This document shows positions 43,502-52,293 of a stretch of 57,793 nucleotides of DNA, piece after piece (positions within the stretch are counted from its first letter, which is position 1; each line of letters opens with the position of its first letter). Source of the DNA: Candidatus Neomicrothrix sp. UBA2517 (GTDB taxonomy: Bacteria; Actinomycetota; Acidimicrobiia; Acidimicrobiales; UBA8592). The translations under genes were made by a program, and so were the position numbers. The stretch is taken from positions 1 to 57,793 of the forward strand of contig DDNP01000031.1 in the NCBI GenBank assembly GCA_002341185.1. The letters run 5' to 3'. The notes beneath the pieces are model-generated. The model was not told where the DNA came from, did not search any database, and saw only the letters and a program-made list of their open reading frames with translations.

Positions 43502-44468
43502 CCTCAACATCATGCCTACCACCTCTGCCAACGAGATCGCAGAACTGGCAGCGTATGCTGAAGATAAGGGTTTCAGCCGATGCTGGGTCTATGACGAAGG
43601 GTTAGTTACTCGCGATGTGTATGTAGTCTTGGCAGCTATCGCAGCTAAGACGCAGAATATATTGATTGGACCTGGAATTACCAACGCATATGTTCGCCAC
43701 CCTGGCGTTACAGCTGCCGCCATAGCAACACTAGATGAATTCAGCAATGGTCGTGCTTTCATAGGTTTAGGCTCAGGTGGTGGGTTAACTTTAGACCCTA
43801 TGAAAATTACACGTCATAAACCGTTGACTTTGGTGCGGGAAATGGTTGAGGTCCTTCGGTTATTATTTAGTGGCGAGACAGTGACGTATTCCGGCGAAAA
43901 ACTTTCACTTGGCCCCACAAAGCTATCTTATGGAAATAGAGAAATTGATATTTTCTTAGCTGGCCGTGGACCAAAAATTCTTGAATTAGGTGCTCAAAAG
44001 GCTGATGGATTTTATTTAAGTTATATCTATAAAAAGCATCTTCCCAGTGTTATTTCTAAGCTGCGTTCAAAAGAACGACCTGATGGTGAAAGATTGAATA
44101 TCGTTTATTCAACAATGCTTGTAACTCAGGAACAAGATTTAGAAGATGCTAAATGTCAACTCTCTTTTAGGCTTGTAGATTCCCCTCCTGAAATAAAGGA
44201 GGAGATCAGTATGACTGGAGAGGACGAATCACGAATCAAAGAAGCGCTTAAAAGAGGCGGACCCAAGTTAGCTGGAGCATTCGTTAAAGATGAATGGGTA
44301 GAAGAATTTGCGCTAGTCGGAGATTTGAAATCATGTAAAGCGGAATTGCTTCAGATCTTCAAACAAGGTGTTGATGAATACCAGCTCCCGGTTTATGAAC
44401 CAAAATCCGCAACAAATGAGATTGAACAAGTTGCTGGTCTTTTCGAGGGAGAATTTTTTAAGTGTTAG
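43488..44468 (+). CDS. LLM-class flavin/F420-dependent oxidoreductase
   Basis: 326 aa from ATG at 43488; the open frame begins earlier but that part overlaps the previous gene. CWVYDEGLVTRD, GPGITNAYVRHPGVTAA and RAFIGLGSGGGLT are characteristic of the F420-dependent MTMR-like branch. It is coupled to the CrtI-like oxidoreductase (overlap 14 nt) and ends 4 nt inside the convergent ubiX. Possibly acts with the neighbour on the same hydrophobic substrate (inference). Confidence 0.84.
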   Translation: MPQLSLNIMPTTSANEIAELAAYAEDKGFSRCWVYDEGLVTRDVYVVLAAIAAKTQNILIGPGITNAYVRHPGVTAAAIATLDEFSNGRAFIGLGSGGGLTLDPMKITRHKPLTLVREMVEVLRLLFSGETVTYSGEKLSLGPTKLSYGNREIDIFLAGRGPKILELGAQKADGFYLSYIYKKHLPSVISKLRSKERPDGERLNIVYSTMLVTQEQDLEDAKCQLSFRLVDSPPEIKEEISMTGEDESRIKEALKRGGPKLAGAFVKDEWVEEFALVGDLKSCKAELLQIFKQGVDEYQLPVYEPKSATNEIEQVAGLFEGEFFKC

Positions 44469-45034
44469 CGACCTTCCCATCGCTTTAAGTCAGAAACCTC
44501 AAATCCTAAGTGCTCTAAAGCTCTTCCAACAGAATGATCAATCACATCTTCTAAGCTTTCGGGATTGTTGTAGAAAGCAGGGATAGGCGGGTAAATTACT
44601 GCTCCCATTTCTGTCGCTTTTGTCATGAGTCTTAAATGTCCTAAATGAAATGGGGTCTCACGAACCATTAAGATTAAGGGACGTCGCTCCTTAAGAGTTA
44701 CATCTGCTGCTCGGGAGACAAGGTCGGCGCCAAACGAATTAGCTATCGCAGAAAGTGACTTTATTGAGCATGGAGCGACAATCATGCCGGAGGTCTTGAA
44801 AGACCCGCTGGCGATAGAGGCCCCAATGTCGCGTGAACTGTGGACCTCATCAGCTAATTCTTCAATTTCTGAAATACTAAAATTTGTTTCAACCCCGATT
44901 GTGCTCTTTGCTGATGGGGTTACCGTGAGGTGTGTTCTCACGTCCTTCATCTCTTTGAGTAACTGTAAAGCCCGAATTCCATAGATTGATCCGCTAGCTC
45001 CAGAGATCGCTATCACCACGTGATTTAGGCTCAT
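44465..45034 (-). CDS. ubiX: UbiX-family flavin prenyltransferase
   Basis: 189 aa, ATG. GASGSIYGIRAL (about residues 12-23) is the FMN-phosphate loop, and later IVAPCSIKSLSAIANSFGADLVSRAADVTLKERRPL and RETPFHLGHL are diagnostic of UbiX/PAD1. It makes prenylated FMN, the cofactor of UbiD-type decarboxylases. It follows the UbiD gene by 4 nt, as expected for a cofactor-maker/enzyme pair. Confidence 0.93.
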   Translation of the reverse strand: MSLNHVVIAISGASGSIYGIRALQLLKEMKDVRTHLTVTPSAKSTIGVETNFSISEIEELADEVHSSRDIGASIASGSFKTSGMIVAPCSIKSLSAIANSFGADLVSRAADVTLKERRPLILMVRETPFHLGHLRLMTKATEMGAVIYPPIPAFYNNPESLEDVIDHSVGRALEHLGFEVSDLKRWEGR

Positions 45035-45038
45035 GTTA

Positions 45039-46385
45039 TTAGCTTTTTAGAAAATTTGATAGGTCAATTGAAGGGTATGCCACGCGTTCTCCGTATTCTC
45101 GCCGTTCCCTCTTATACGTTGCATCAATTCCAACTTTTGTACTGATTCCGCGCTTATCAGCCGTAGGGTCCATCTCGTGGCCCTGTGCTTCACTGATCTC
45201 GAAAACATCACGTTCCCAATGCACGCGGTTTGTTATTGCCCAAAGCACTTCAGAGGACTCGTGCATGTTGACATCACGGTCGACGACAACCACGTTACGA
45301 ATATTAATATGAGCTGACATTGCTGCCAGTGCTAAATTTTTCGGAGTGCCAGGATTGTCGCGATCAATTTGGATAACGGCCATAAACCCATTCCCGTAGG
45401 GGGGAATAATTACATCTGCATTTGGGTCAATATGGCGAATATGTTTTCGAAGCAGTGGTTCTCTAGGAAGGATATTTCCTATATAAATATGTTCATACCA
45501 ACCTGGAATTATGGTTTGGTAGATCGGTTTATCTCTGAAAGAAATAGCAGTTACTTCTAATGTTGGAGAGTCCCACATCTCGCCGTGATACCCATGGAAC
45601 TCAGCCAGTGGTCCCTCAGGAGCTCTCTGTGCTGGTCGTATATGGCCTTCAATAACAATTTCTGAACGGGCTGGTATATCGATATCAACTGTTTTCCCTT
45701 TACAGACCTCAATACCTTCCCCGCGAATAGCTCCCGCAATTAATAGCTCATCAACTGAAGTCCTTACTCCTGCCGCAATCATTATTGCTGGGTCAAGGCC
45801 AATAGCTAAAGCAACTGGGAAAGGCGCATCTGGGTCAGGTCGAGATTTCATAAAAGTTCCGACATCTCGCCATTCGTTGACGTTAAACCCGAGGAGGTTC
45901 TTCTCAAGGACCAGCATTCGATTATAAGAGAGATTCCCTCTTCCAGATATTGGATCTTTAGTGACAGTCACAGCACCTGTGATGAATGATCCACCGTCAC
46001 CTCTACTGTGTTTAGGAATCGGCAGAACCCCTAAGTCGATCTCATCGCCAGTCAAACAGTTATCATGCCAGTCTGCTTCGTCAATAACTCTCGTTGGAAT
46101 TCCATTGGTATCTTCAAGAGCTTGCCCCATCACGTCAATGATTGATTTTGGTTCGCATTCTAAAGCTAAAGCTGTCCGTTTATGAGAAGATACTCCGCCT
46201 GCGAAAATAGGCATATCAGTTTCTTGTAGGTTAGTAAAAAAGGCAGCACCTCCATCTGTTCTTGCAAGAGAAGCTGTAATATCGGCAATCTGATGATCTA
46301 TCGAAACTTCGGATGAAATTGTAGCGAGTTGAGCATTTTCTTCAAGTACGTCAATGAATGAGCGCAAATCTTTAATTCTGGTCAT
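45039..46385 (-). CDS. ubiD: UbiD-family prFMN-dependent decarboxylase
   Basis: 448 aa, ATG. UbiD-like phrases include NLSYNRMLVLEKNLLGFNV, ALAIGLDPAIMIAAG, EGPLAEFHGYHG (metal/Glu region) and HEMDPTADKRG near the C-terminus. Enzymes of this family reversibly decarboxylate aromatic or alpha,beta-unsaturated acids. Substrate in this genome is unknown; a ubiquinone role is unlikely in an actinobacterium, so demethylmenaquinone/futalosine metabolism or catabolism of a phenolic or cinnamic acid are options. It is divergent from the cytosine-deaminase-like gene. Confidence 0.92.
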   Translation of the reverse strand: MTRIKDLRSFIDVLEENAQLATISSEVSIDHQIADITASLARTDGGAAFFTNLQETDMPIFAGGVSSHKRTALALECEPKSIIDVMGQALEDTNGIPTRVIDEADWHDNCLTGDEIDLGVLPIPKHSRGDGGSFITGAVTVTKDPISGRGNLSYNRMLVLEKNLLGFNVNEWRDVGTFMKSRPDPDAPFPVALAIGLDPAIMIAAGVRTSVDELLIAGAIRGEGIEVCKGKTVDIDIPARSEIVIEGHIRPAQRAPEGPLAEFHGYHGEMWDSPTLEVTAISFRDKPIYQTIIPGWYEHIYIGNILPREPLLRKHIRHIDPNADVIIPPYGNGFMAVIQIDRDNPGTPKNLALAAMSAHINIRNVVVVDRDVNMHESSEVLWAITNRVHWERDVFEISEAQGHEMDPTADKRGISTKVGIDATYKRERREYGERVAYPSIDLSNFLKS

Positions 46386-46399
46386 GCCTTAGAATACAA

Positions 46400-46411
46400 C
46401 CCTAGATAGGG
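46400..46411. promoter_or_regulatory. Short palindrome between ubiD and deaminase gene
   Basis: CCCTA-GA-TAGGG forms a 5-bp-arm palindrome in the 56-bp divergent gap (46386-46441), placed where both promoters must lie. Small size keeps confidence low. Confidence 0.2.
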
Positions 46412-46441
46412 ATTACGCATTTTGTACCATAAAATAGGCAG

Positions 46442-47689
46442 ATGGCCGTCTCTGAATCCTCCAAGGTTTCTATACGAAATGCACATGTGATCAATAAAGG
46501 AATTGTTGACCTGTCCATTGAAGATGGGAAAATCACCGAATTCTCAGAAGCAGGGCTCAAGCCCCCATTCGAAAAGGAATATGACGTTAATGGTTGGTTA
46601 CTTCTCCCAGCGATGGCTGAACCACACGCCCATCTAGATAAGGCATTAACAGCAGATATTGTTCCTAATCCATCTGGAGAGTTGATGGGAGCAATTAACG
46701 CTTGGATTGCCGCAGCAGAGAAAGGAACATTTACATTTGAGAATACTGTTGAACGAGCCACTCAGGCAATGGAGTTGCTTGTGACACGAGGTGTGACAGC
46801 AGTACGTACCCATGTCAACGTTACGGCTGAGATCGGCATCTCATCTCTAGAAGCGCTATCGAAGGCTAAAGAAAAATTTGTTGATGTCTTAGACGTTCAG
46901 GTCGTAGCACTCATGAACTCGCCCATGACTGGTTCTGACAGTCAAGGAAATACTAGCGCTTTAAACTCAGCAATCGAATACGGCATTGACCTCGTGGGGG
47001 GATGTCCCCATCTTGAACCAGATCCTAAAAAGATGATTTCTTTTATGTTGGGGGTTGCAGAAGAAGCTGGATTAGGAATTGATTTTCACGTAGATGAAAC
47101 TCTTAATTCCGAGATGTTAACTCTCAGAGAGTTAGCTCTTCAAGTGATTGATACTGGCTTTCCATATCCAGTCTCTGCAAGTCATTGTGTCTCGCTTGGA
47201 ATGCAGTCTGAAGAAACACAAGCATTGATCTCAAGATTAGTTAGTGACGCTGGTATCAGCGTATTCACGTTACCGCAGACGAATCTTTATCTTCAAGGTC
47301 GTGAACACCAGGAAGCTATGCCCAGAGGACTTACAGCAATTAAAGCCCTCATCGACAATAGAGTATTAGTCGCTGCAGGGGCAGATAATGTCCGAGACCC
47401 TTTTAATCTTATGGGGCGAAGCGACCCGCTGGAGACAGCAGCGTTAATGGTGATGGCCGGCCACCAAAGCATTGAAGATGCGTTTGAGATGGTAAGCACA
47501 AATGCCCGAGAAGCAATGGGACTGTCACCCGCTTCTCTAAGACAGGGAGATTTAGCTGACATGGTAGCTATAAATGCGCCATCACTTGGGGCAGCGATGG
47601 CGGATGCACCAATGAGTCGTCGAGTTTTCAAAGCAGGCAAACTTGTTGCTTCCTCTGATCAGCACTCCACCTTGCACAAAAGTCTATGA
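46442..47689 (+). CDS. Cytosine-deaminase-like amidohydrolase
   Basis: 415 aa, ATG. PHAHLDKAL (about 60-68) provides the first metal ligands with the Lys typical of the CodA/TrzF-like group; RTHVNVT, FHVDET, SHCVSLG and AGADNVRDPFNLMG follow in the order seen in cytosine deaminase. It probably deaminates a pyrimidine-like or triazine/creatinine-like ring. It is coupled (ATGA) to an LLM enzyme, and an ABC transporter of the SsuBC/ThiXZ type is next door, suggesting uptake and use of a heterocyclic nitrogen compound (inference). Confidence 0.82.
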   Translation: MAVSESSKVSIRNAHVINKGIVDLSIEDGKITEFSEAGLKPPFEKEYDVNGWLLLPAMAEPHAHLDKALTADIVPNPSGELMGAINAWIAAAEKGTFTFENTVERATQAMELLVTRGVTAVRTHVNVTAEIGISSLEALSKAKEKFVDVLDVQVVALMNSPMTGSDSQGNTSALNSAIEYGIDLVGGCPHLEPDPKKMISFMLGVAEEAGLGIDFHVDETLNSEMLTLRELALQVIDTGFPYPVSASHCVSLGMQSEETQALISRLVSDAGISVFTLPQTNLYLQGREHQEAMPRGLTAIKALIDNRVLVAAGADNVRDPFNLMGRSDPLETAALMVMAGHQSIEDAFEMVSTNAREAMGLSPASLRQGDLADMVAINAPSLGAAMADAPMSRRVFKAGKLVASSDQHSTLHKSL

Positions 47690-48516
47690 AAAATGCTCCA
47701 TTATTATTAACTGATTTAGTAATAAGTCCCTTTGGTGCAAGTGCAAATGAAATCATTGAGGTTGCTAAATGCGCTGATGAAAGCGGGTTTAACGGTGTTT
47801 GGGTTTTAGACCATTTCAGTGGAAAAGTTGTCAATCGAAGTTGGTCTCATGAGCCCTTTACAATTTTAGGAGCTATCGCAGCGGTCACTAGTAGAGTGAA
47901 CGTTGGTCCCTTGGTGGCAAATATGGTCAACCGTAATCCAGTCTTACTTGCATCATCATTTTCTTCACTGCAATCACTTGCTAACGGAAGAGCCGTTCTG
48001 GGACTAGGCACTGGTGCTCCCCCTGGTACGAAATTTGCTCTTGAACAAGAAATGATCGGACGAGAATTAGAACACGAAGGAAGTAAACGGTTAAAGCGTT
48101 TAGCTGAAACGATAACTTCTTTGCGTTCAATCTGGAATGGGGATTCAGTATTTCAAGGGGAATATTTTGCATTCAACGAATTAGAAAGTGTTGTACAACC
48201 TGACACGGATTTACAGATAATAGTTGGAGCAAACGGAAAGGCAATGATTGAGTTCGCTGCAGAATATGCTGATGGAGTTAATATTCGCGTAGGTCCATCA
48301 ATCGAGAATTTAATTGATTTAGCTGTGAGCTTAGCTTCCAATGCAGAATTCGAGATAAGCGTTCATGAAGATTTTGATTATAACCATCCGTACGGTGGTG
48401 AATTTGAGAAATGGATGCAGCTGGGCGTAAGTAGAAGGGCATGCATGGTTAATGCCCCTTTTGATCTTCTTAGAATTGCCGAGATAGGAGAGCGCCTCCA
48501 CGGAGTATCTGACTGA
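47686..48516 (+). CDS. LLM-class flavin/F420-dependent oxidoreductase
   Basis: 276 aa, ATG overlapping the stop of the amidohydrolase. FNGVWVLDHFSGKV, VGPLVANMVNRNPVLLAS and RAVLGLGTGAPPG match the LLM family. Translational coupling with a cytosine-deaminase-like protein recalls pairing of ring-modifying flavin enzymes with amidohydrolases in pyrimidine catabolism (compare RutA as an LLM-type pyrimidine oxygenase), but sequence does not prove such a role. It ends 23 nt from the convergent ABC permease gene. Confidence 0.82.
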   Translation: MKNAPLLLTDLVISPFGASANEIIEVAKCADESGFNGVWVLDHFSGKVVNRSWSHEPFTILGAIAAVTSRVNVGPLVANMVNRNPVLLASSFSSLQSLANGRAVLGLGTGAPPGTKFALEQEMIGRELEHEGSKRLKRLAETITSLRSIWNGDSVFQGEYFAFNELESVVQPDTDLQIIVGANGKAMIEFAAEYADGVNIRVGPSIENLIDLAVSLASNAEFEISVHEDFDYNHPYGGEFEKWMQLGVSRRACMVNAPFDLLRIAEIGERLHGVSD

Positions 48517-48539
48517 AGTAATGAGTAAGTGTGATGTTG

Positions 48540-49391
48540 TTAAACTAACCCTGCTCTGTCTGACCATTTCCCAATGATTTTATTTTGAAGCCATGTAAAG
48601 AGAAGAAATACAGCCACACCAAGTCCGGCTGAAAGGATAACAGAAGTAAGTAACTCTTCTCCTTCCAGACGACTAGAAAATCTTCTGATCAACTGACCTA
48701 AGCCCACCTCGCCTCGCCCAAAGAAAAAATCTCCTACGATTGCACCAACAACTGAGAGTCCAGCTGAGATCCTTAGCCCAGCAAACAAAGCTGGTAAAGC
48801 AGCAGGGAACATAAGCTTTTTTAGTCTTGTTATTCGATTCACATGGTGAAGTGTGAATAGGTCATGCATCCCTTTTTCAGCAGACTGAAGCCCAAACAAG
48901 GTGTTTACAATAATAGGGAACAACGCAATTATTATGCAGACGACGACTCTTGAAGTTTGCCCAGTTCCCCACCAAAATGATATCAGTGGCACGACAGCCA
49001 GGATCGGGACTGCTTGGAGGGTTACAAGAAATGGGAAAAGGGCTTTCTCTACTGACACTGCTTGGCTCATCAAAACTGCTAAGAAGAGGCCAATTAGAAT
49101 CGCGAAGAATAAACCTATTCCTGCAACTTTTGTTGAAGACCATAATGATTGGAGCATCTCAGACATTCCGCCTGTTCCTCCCCAATCAAGAAATCCTTCT
49201 GTCAATACTTTATCGGGAGGTCTGAGAAGGAATCGACGGTTTTCAGCGAGCATGATGTATGAAATGAAATACCATGCTCCGATTACCAAAGACCCGAAAA
49301 GTATCGGGGGGAAAAGATTAAGTGCTATTCCTTTGGGTTTACTTGCCCCCACTGCTTTAGGTGGAGCAGATTCTGTAGTCGTATCGGTCAT
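48540..49391 (-). CDS. ABC transporter permease, SsuC/TauC/ThiX type
   Basis: 283 aa, ATG overlapping the ATPase stop (ATGA at 49388-49391). Six or so hydrophobic segments are visible, and the EAA-like coupling loop MFPAALPALFAGLRISAGLSVVGAIVGDFF is typical of the sulfonate/taurine/HMP-precursor group. It partners the ATPase upstream. No substrate-binding protein gene adjoins the pair. Substrate unknown. Confidence 0.9.
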   Translation of the reverse strand: MTDTTTESAPPKAVGASKPKGIALNLFPPILFGSLVIGAWYFISYIMLAENRRFLLRPPDKVLTEGFLDWGGTGGMSEMLQSLWSSTKVAGIGLFFAILIGLFLAVLMSQAVSVEKALFPFLVTLQAVPILAVVPLISFWWGTGQTSRVVVCIIIALFPIIVNTLFGLQSAEKGMHDLFTLHHVNRITRLKKLMFPAALPALFAGLRISAGLSVVGAIVGDFFFGRGEVGLGQLIRRFSSRLEGEELLTSVILSAGLGVAVFLLFTWLQNKIIGKWSDRAGLV

Positions 49392-50134
49392 GAGTGCCCT
49401 CCTCGAAGCTCCTTAGATACTTCACCTGAAATTCTTGCGAATTCTGCATCAAATCGTAAATCTGGTTTTCTTGGATAATCAAAAGGAATATCAAATGAGG
49501 CAACGATATTTCCTGGCCTTGCTGACATTACTAATACCTTAGTGGACATAAATACTGCCTCGGTAATTGAGTGCGTAATGAACAAGCCAGCGAAACCTTC
49601 TTGAAGAAAAAGCTGTTGAGTTTCTTCATTAAGATGTTCCCGTGTTATTTCGTCGACAGCTCCAAAAGGTTCATCGAACAAAAAAACTGGAGGCTTGAGT
49701 GTTAGGGTTCTCGCTAACGATGCTCGCATTTTCATACCTCCAGACAAGGATTTAGGGTAGTGATTTTGGAAGCCCTCTAAACCCACAAGATCAATTGATG
49801 CTTTAGCGAGTTCTCGCCGTTCCGATTTTCCCATCCCGTGAAGTTCACATAGAAGTTCGACATTCTCAAGCACTGTTCGCCAAGGTAATAAGGTTGCGTC
49901 TTGAAATACGTAACCCAGCCTATCCCTATCAACAACAACGCTGCCAGCCGTCGGTTCCAGAAGCCCTGATGCAATTTTCAATAGTGTGGACTTTCCACAA
50001 CCAGATGGCCCGACAACAGTAGTGAATTCACCCTTGTCTACTGAAAATGAAATATTCTGCAGTGTCTCTGTTCCATCTGGGAATATCATCCCTATATCAT
50101 CGAACTCTAGAGCAGGGCTTTCTTTGTCGGCCAT
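49388..50134 (-). CDS. ABC transporter ATPase, SsuB/TauB/ThiZ type
   Basis: 248 aa, ATG behind AAAGGAA. Walker A GPSGCGKST (42-50), Q-loop YVFQDATLLPW, signature LSGGMKMR, Walker B VFLFDEPFGAVDE and the switch His FITHS are all intact. Drives the permease at 48540. Divergent from the small monooxygenase-like gene at 50270; the gap holds a hairpin. Confidence 0.93.
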   Translation of the reverse strand: MADKESPALEFDDIGMIFPDGTETLQNISFSVDKGEFTTVVGPSGCGKSTLLKIASGLLEPTAGSVVVDRDRLGYVFQDATLLPWRTVLENVELLCELHGMGKSERRELAKASIDLVGLEGFQNHYPKSLSGGMKMRASLARTLTLKPPVFLFDEPFGAVDEITREHLNEETQQLFLQEGFAGLFITHSITEAVFMSTKVLVMSARPGNIVASFDIPFDYPRKPDLRFDAEFARISGEVSKELRGGHS

Positions 50135-50153
50135 TATAGTTCCTTTTTTAATG

Positions 50154-50164
50154 CGTAACTTACG
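50154..50164. promoter_or_regulatory. 11-bp palindrome upstream of ABC operon
   Basis: CGTAA-C-TTACG lies 20-30 bp upstream of the ATPase start in the divergent region 50135-50269. Candidate operator or chance palindrome. Confidence 0.2.
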
Positions 50165-50231
50165 AAAGATTACATCGTGTTTTGTTGTTTAGCGAACTTA
50201 AACCCGATAGATCGCATGTATTTATAAACCT

Positions 50232-50254
50232 GATTCTTCGGTCATTGAAGAATC
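50232..50254. promoter_or_regulatory. Perfect hairpin/palindrome just upstream of 50270
   Basis: Arms GATTCTTC (50232-50239) and GAAGAATC (50247-50254) are exact complements around a 7-nt centre. No run of T follows, so it is not a terminator. It ends 15 bp before the likely start at 50270 and could be an operator for the divergent pair or an mRNA stem hiding the ribosome site, since no Shine-Dalgarno is visible. Confidence 0.4.
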
Positions 50255-50269
50255 GTGTACTCTCCTGTT

Positions 50270-50563
50270 ATGATAATTGAATTTTTGACATTCAATGTTC
50301 CGCTTTCAAAACAGGATGAGTGGAAGGCGCTTGACGAAACTGTGTGGACGAATTTTCTATCCAACCAAGACGGATTTGTAAAAAAAGAACTTTGGTTATC
50401 CCATAGCGATTCAGAAAAGTTTCATGCCGTTATTTGGTGGAAAGATAAAGAGTCCTGGAAGGCAATAACTGAAGAACAGATAATGACAGTAGATAAGCAG
50501 ATGGGAGATTGCCTCATCGAACCAGAACTACATGAATTTGTTGTAATCGCTGACTCCCAATAG
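50270..50563 (+). CDS. Small dimeric alpha/beta-barrel protein (TIGR03792/ABM-like)
   Basis: 97 aa from ATG at 50270; an in-frame GTG at 50255 touches the hairpin and adds only YSPV. IIEFLTFNVP at the start and the Trp-rich middle (VIWWKDKESWKAI) match the TIGR03792/antibiotic-biosynthesis-monooxygenase-like ferredoxin fold, about 100 aa. Function unknown; such proteins may act as cofactor-free monooxygenases or heme-degrading enzymes. It lies 43 nt upstream of an LLM gene on the same strand. Confidence 0.7.
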   Translation: MIIEFLTFNVPLSKQDEWKALDETVWTNFLSNQDGFVKKELWLSHSDSEKFHAVIWWKDKESWKAITEEQIMTVDKQMGDCLIEPELHEFVVIADSQ

Positions 50564-50606
50564 GGCATATGCGTAACCTATGAGCTAGTATTTTCCAGAG
50601 GTTCAT

Positions 50607-51758
50607 ATGAAGACTGGTATATTTTTATTCGGTGGAGTTGAGATGGATGATGCAGGGGCAGGGCTACCAGCTCCTACAGATAGAAGGTATGGCCCAAAGG
50701 AGATTTGGTACGCTACCGAACGAATTCTTGACATGGGTGTTCTATCAGATCAATTAGGTTTTGATTCCTACTGGCTAACTGAGCATCATTTTCAGTACGA
50801 GGGATATGAAGTAGTTCCTAACGGAATGATGCTTGGTGGAATACTCGCAGAACGGACTAAAAATATCCAAATAGGTATGATGTTCAATGTTGTTGGACAA
50901 TGGCATCCTTTGAAACTCGCAGAAGACTTTGCAACTATGCACAACATATCAGGTGGCCGAGGAGCGCTCGGAATTGCACGCGGTACTGTGCCGCGTGAAG
51001 CAGAGAATCTTGGTTCAAAAATAGGCTCATATGACAATCCGGATAGCATCGAAGCTGATGAATTTAATAGAAAACAATTTGAAGAGGCTGTTGAAGTAAT
51101 CCGGCTAGCACTGGACAATGAAACATTTAGCTACAAAGGAGATATTTACACCTTCCCGGTCCCGGGTATACCTGATAGAGGAGGGTTTGTTGAAGATCTA
51201 ACTTTAGTGCCACGTCCTTTATACCCCTATGAGATATGGCAAGCAATAACCTCTCCGCCCACACTTGAAACTGTTCCGAGAAATGGATGGGGTGGAGTCA
51301 TGTGGCTAAAACATTATGATTTCATGAAACAATTTTGGGAGAAGTACGCCATGATTTATGAAGAGTCGCACGGTGTTGCGTTGGCCCCTGGAGAGAAAAG
51401 GAAGCTGGTCCTTTGTACATGTGTTGAAGATACGAAGGAATTGGCTGTTGAATCGGTTCGTAATGGTCACGATGAGATGTGGAAATTTTTAGGCCCTTAT
51501 GGCTGGAGTAAGGGTTACATGGGACCTGATGGAGGACCAGCACAATCAGGGCTAATTCCTACTCTTGAAGAATCTATTGATAATAAGGTCTGGATCGTAG
51601 GTAGCCCAGATGACGTAGCAGAACAAATTCAGTGGTACTGCGATTATCTAGGAGGGGTTGAAGATCTTGTTCTATTCCCTGCTATGCCAGGAGACCGATA
51701 TTCCAAAGTAGAGGAACAACTACATCGGTTAGCCGAAGAAGTCATGCCACAATTGTAG
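50607..51758 (+). CDS. LLM-class flavin-dependent monooxygenase (bacterial luciferase-like)
   Basis: 383 aa, ATG with AGAGG upstream. Longer than the F420-type members here, it contains SYWLTEHHFQYEGYEVVPN, the EHH motif of FMN-dependent bacterial luciferase-like and alkanal monooxygenases, and RGALGIARGTVPREAENLG. FMNH2 as co-substrate is more likely here than F420. It could oxygenate a hydrophobic or nitrogen-ring compound. Next genes on the same strand: a flavodoxin-like NAD(P)H oxidoreductase (40 nt), which could supply reduced flavin. Confidence 0.86.
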   Translation: MKTGIFLFGGVEMDDAGAGLPAPTDRRYGPKEIWYATERILDMGVLSDQLGFDSYWLTEHHFQYEGYEVVPNGMMLGGILAERTKNIQIGMMFNVVGQWHPLKLAEDFATMHNISGGRGALGIARGTVPREAENLGSKIGSYDNPDSIEADEFNRKQFEEAVEVIRLALDNETFSYKGDIYTFPVPGIPDRGGFVEDLTLVPRPLYPYEIWQAITSPPTLETVPRNGWGGVMWLKHYDFMKQFWEKYAMIYEESHGVALAPGEKRKLVLCTCVEDTKELAVESVRNGHDEMWKFLGPYGWSKGYMGPDGGPAQSGLIPTLEESIDNKVWIVGSPDDVAEQIQWYCDYLGGVEDLVLFPAMPGDRYSKVEEQLHRLAEEVMPQL

Positions 51759-51798
51759 TGATCCAAATATAAGTTGTAGCGAAGAAGGAATTTGCCTC

Positions 51799-52293
51799 AT
51801 GGATGTATTAGTCGTGCAATCTCACCCAAGCAGAACTAGTTATAACGAAGCTATTCTCGAAACAGTGCTTTCATCTCTTGAGTGTCTGAGTAATATTAAG
51901 ACAACGCTTATACGTCTCGGCAAAAAAAATATAGATGAAGGGACAGTTGAGCGAAAGCCGGCCATTGTGATATTCATATACCCAACATGGTGGGGAGGGT
52001 ATCCTGCTTCTCTAACCAATTGGATACAGGAAGTATTTTTTAAAAACACACACTTATTTAAAGATGTCAGGACAATCGTATCCATCACAACGCATGGCTC
52101 AAGTAAATTCATTAATCTATTGCAGGGGGAGTGGGGAAGGTCGTATACAGAAAATAGATTAGCTAAGATTTGCAATAACAGCGTGAAGTTGGAATGGATC
52201 TCTCTTTACAAAATTGATAGGTGCACTCACAATGAACTAGAGAACTATCTCGCCAAAGTTAAAAGCGATGTGACGGAATTTATCGCTGGCTAA
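51799..52293 (+). CDS. Flavodoxin_2-type NAD(P)H oxidoreductase
   Basis: 164 aa, ATG. DVLVVQSHPSRTSYNEAIL is the N-terminal FMN/FAD-binding start (QSHP, as in NQO-like KefF/MdaB), and YPTWWGGYPASLTNWIQEVFF carries the central flavin loop. Shorter than usual (about 190), mainly at the C-terminus. It likely reduces quinones or provides reduced flavin to the LLM monooxygenase 40 nt upstream. Its end overlaps the convergent gene at 52280 by 14 nt. Confidence 0.8.
   Translation: MDVLVVQSHPSRTSYNEAILETVLSSLECLSNIKTTLIRLGKKNIDEGTVERKPAIVIFIYPTWWGGYPASLTNWIQEVFFKNTHLFKDVRTIVSITTHGSSKFINLLQGEWGRSYTENRLAKICNNSVKLEWISLYKIDRCTHNELENYLAKVKSDVTEFIAG

Noticed and set aside
48901..49416. 171-aa plus-strand frame
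   Set aside because: Opposite strand of the ABC permease, whose membrane segments and EAA-like loop are unmistakable.
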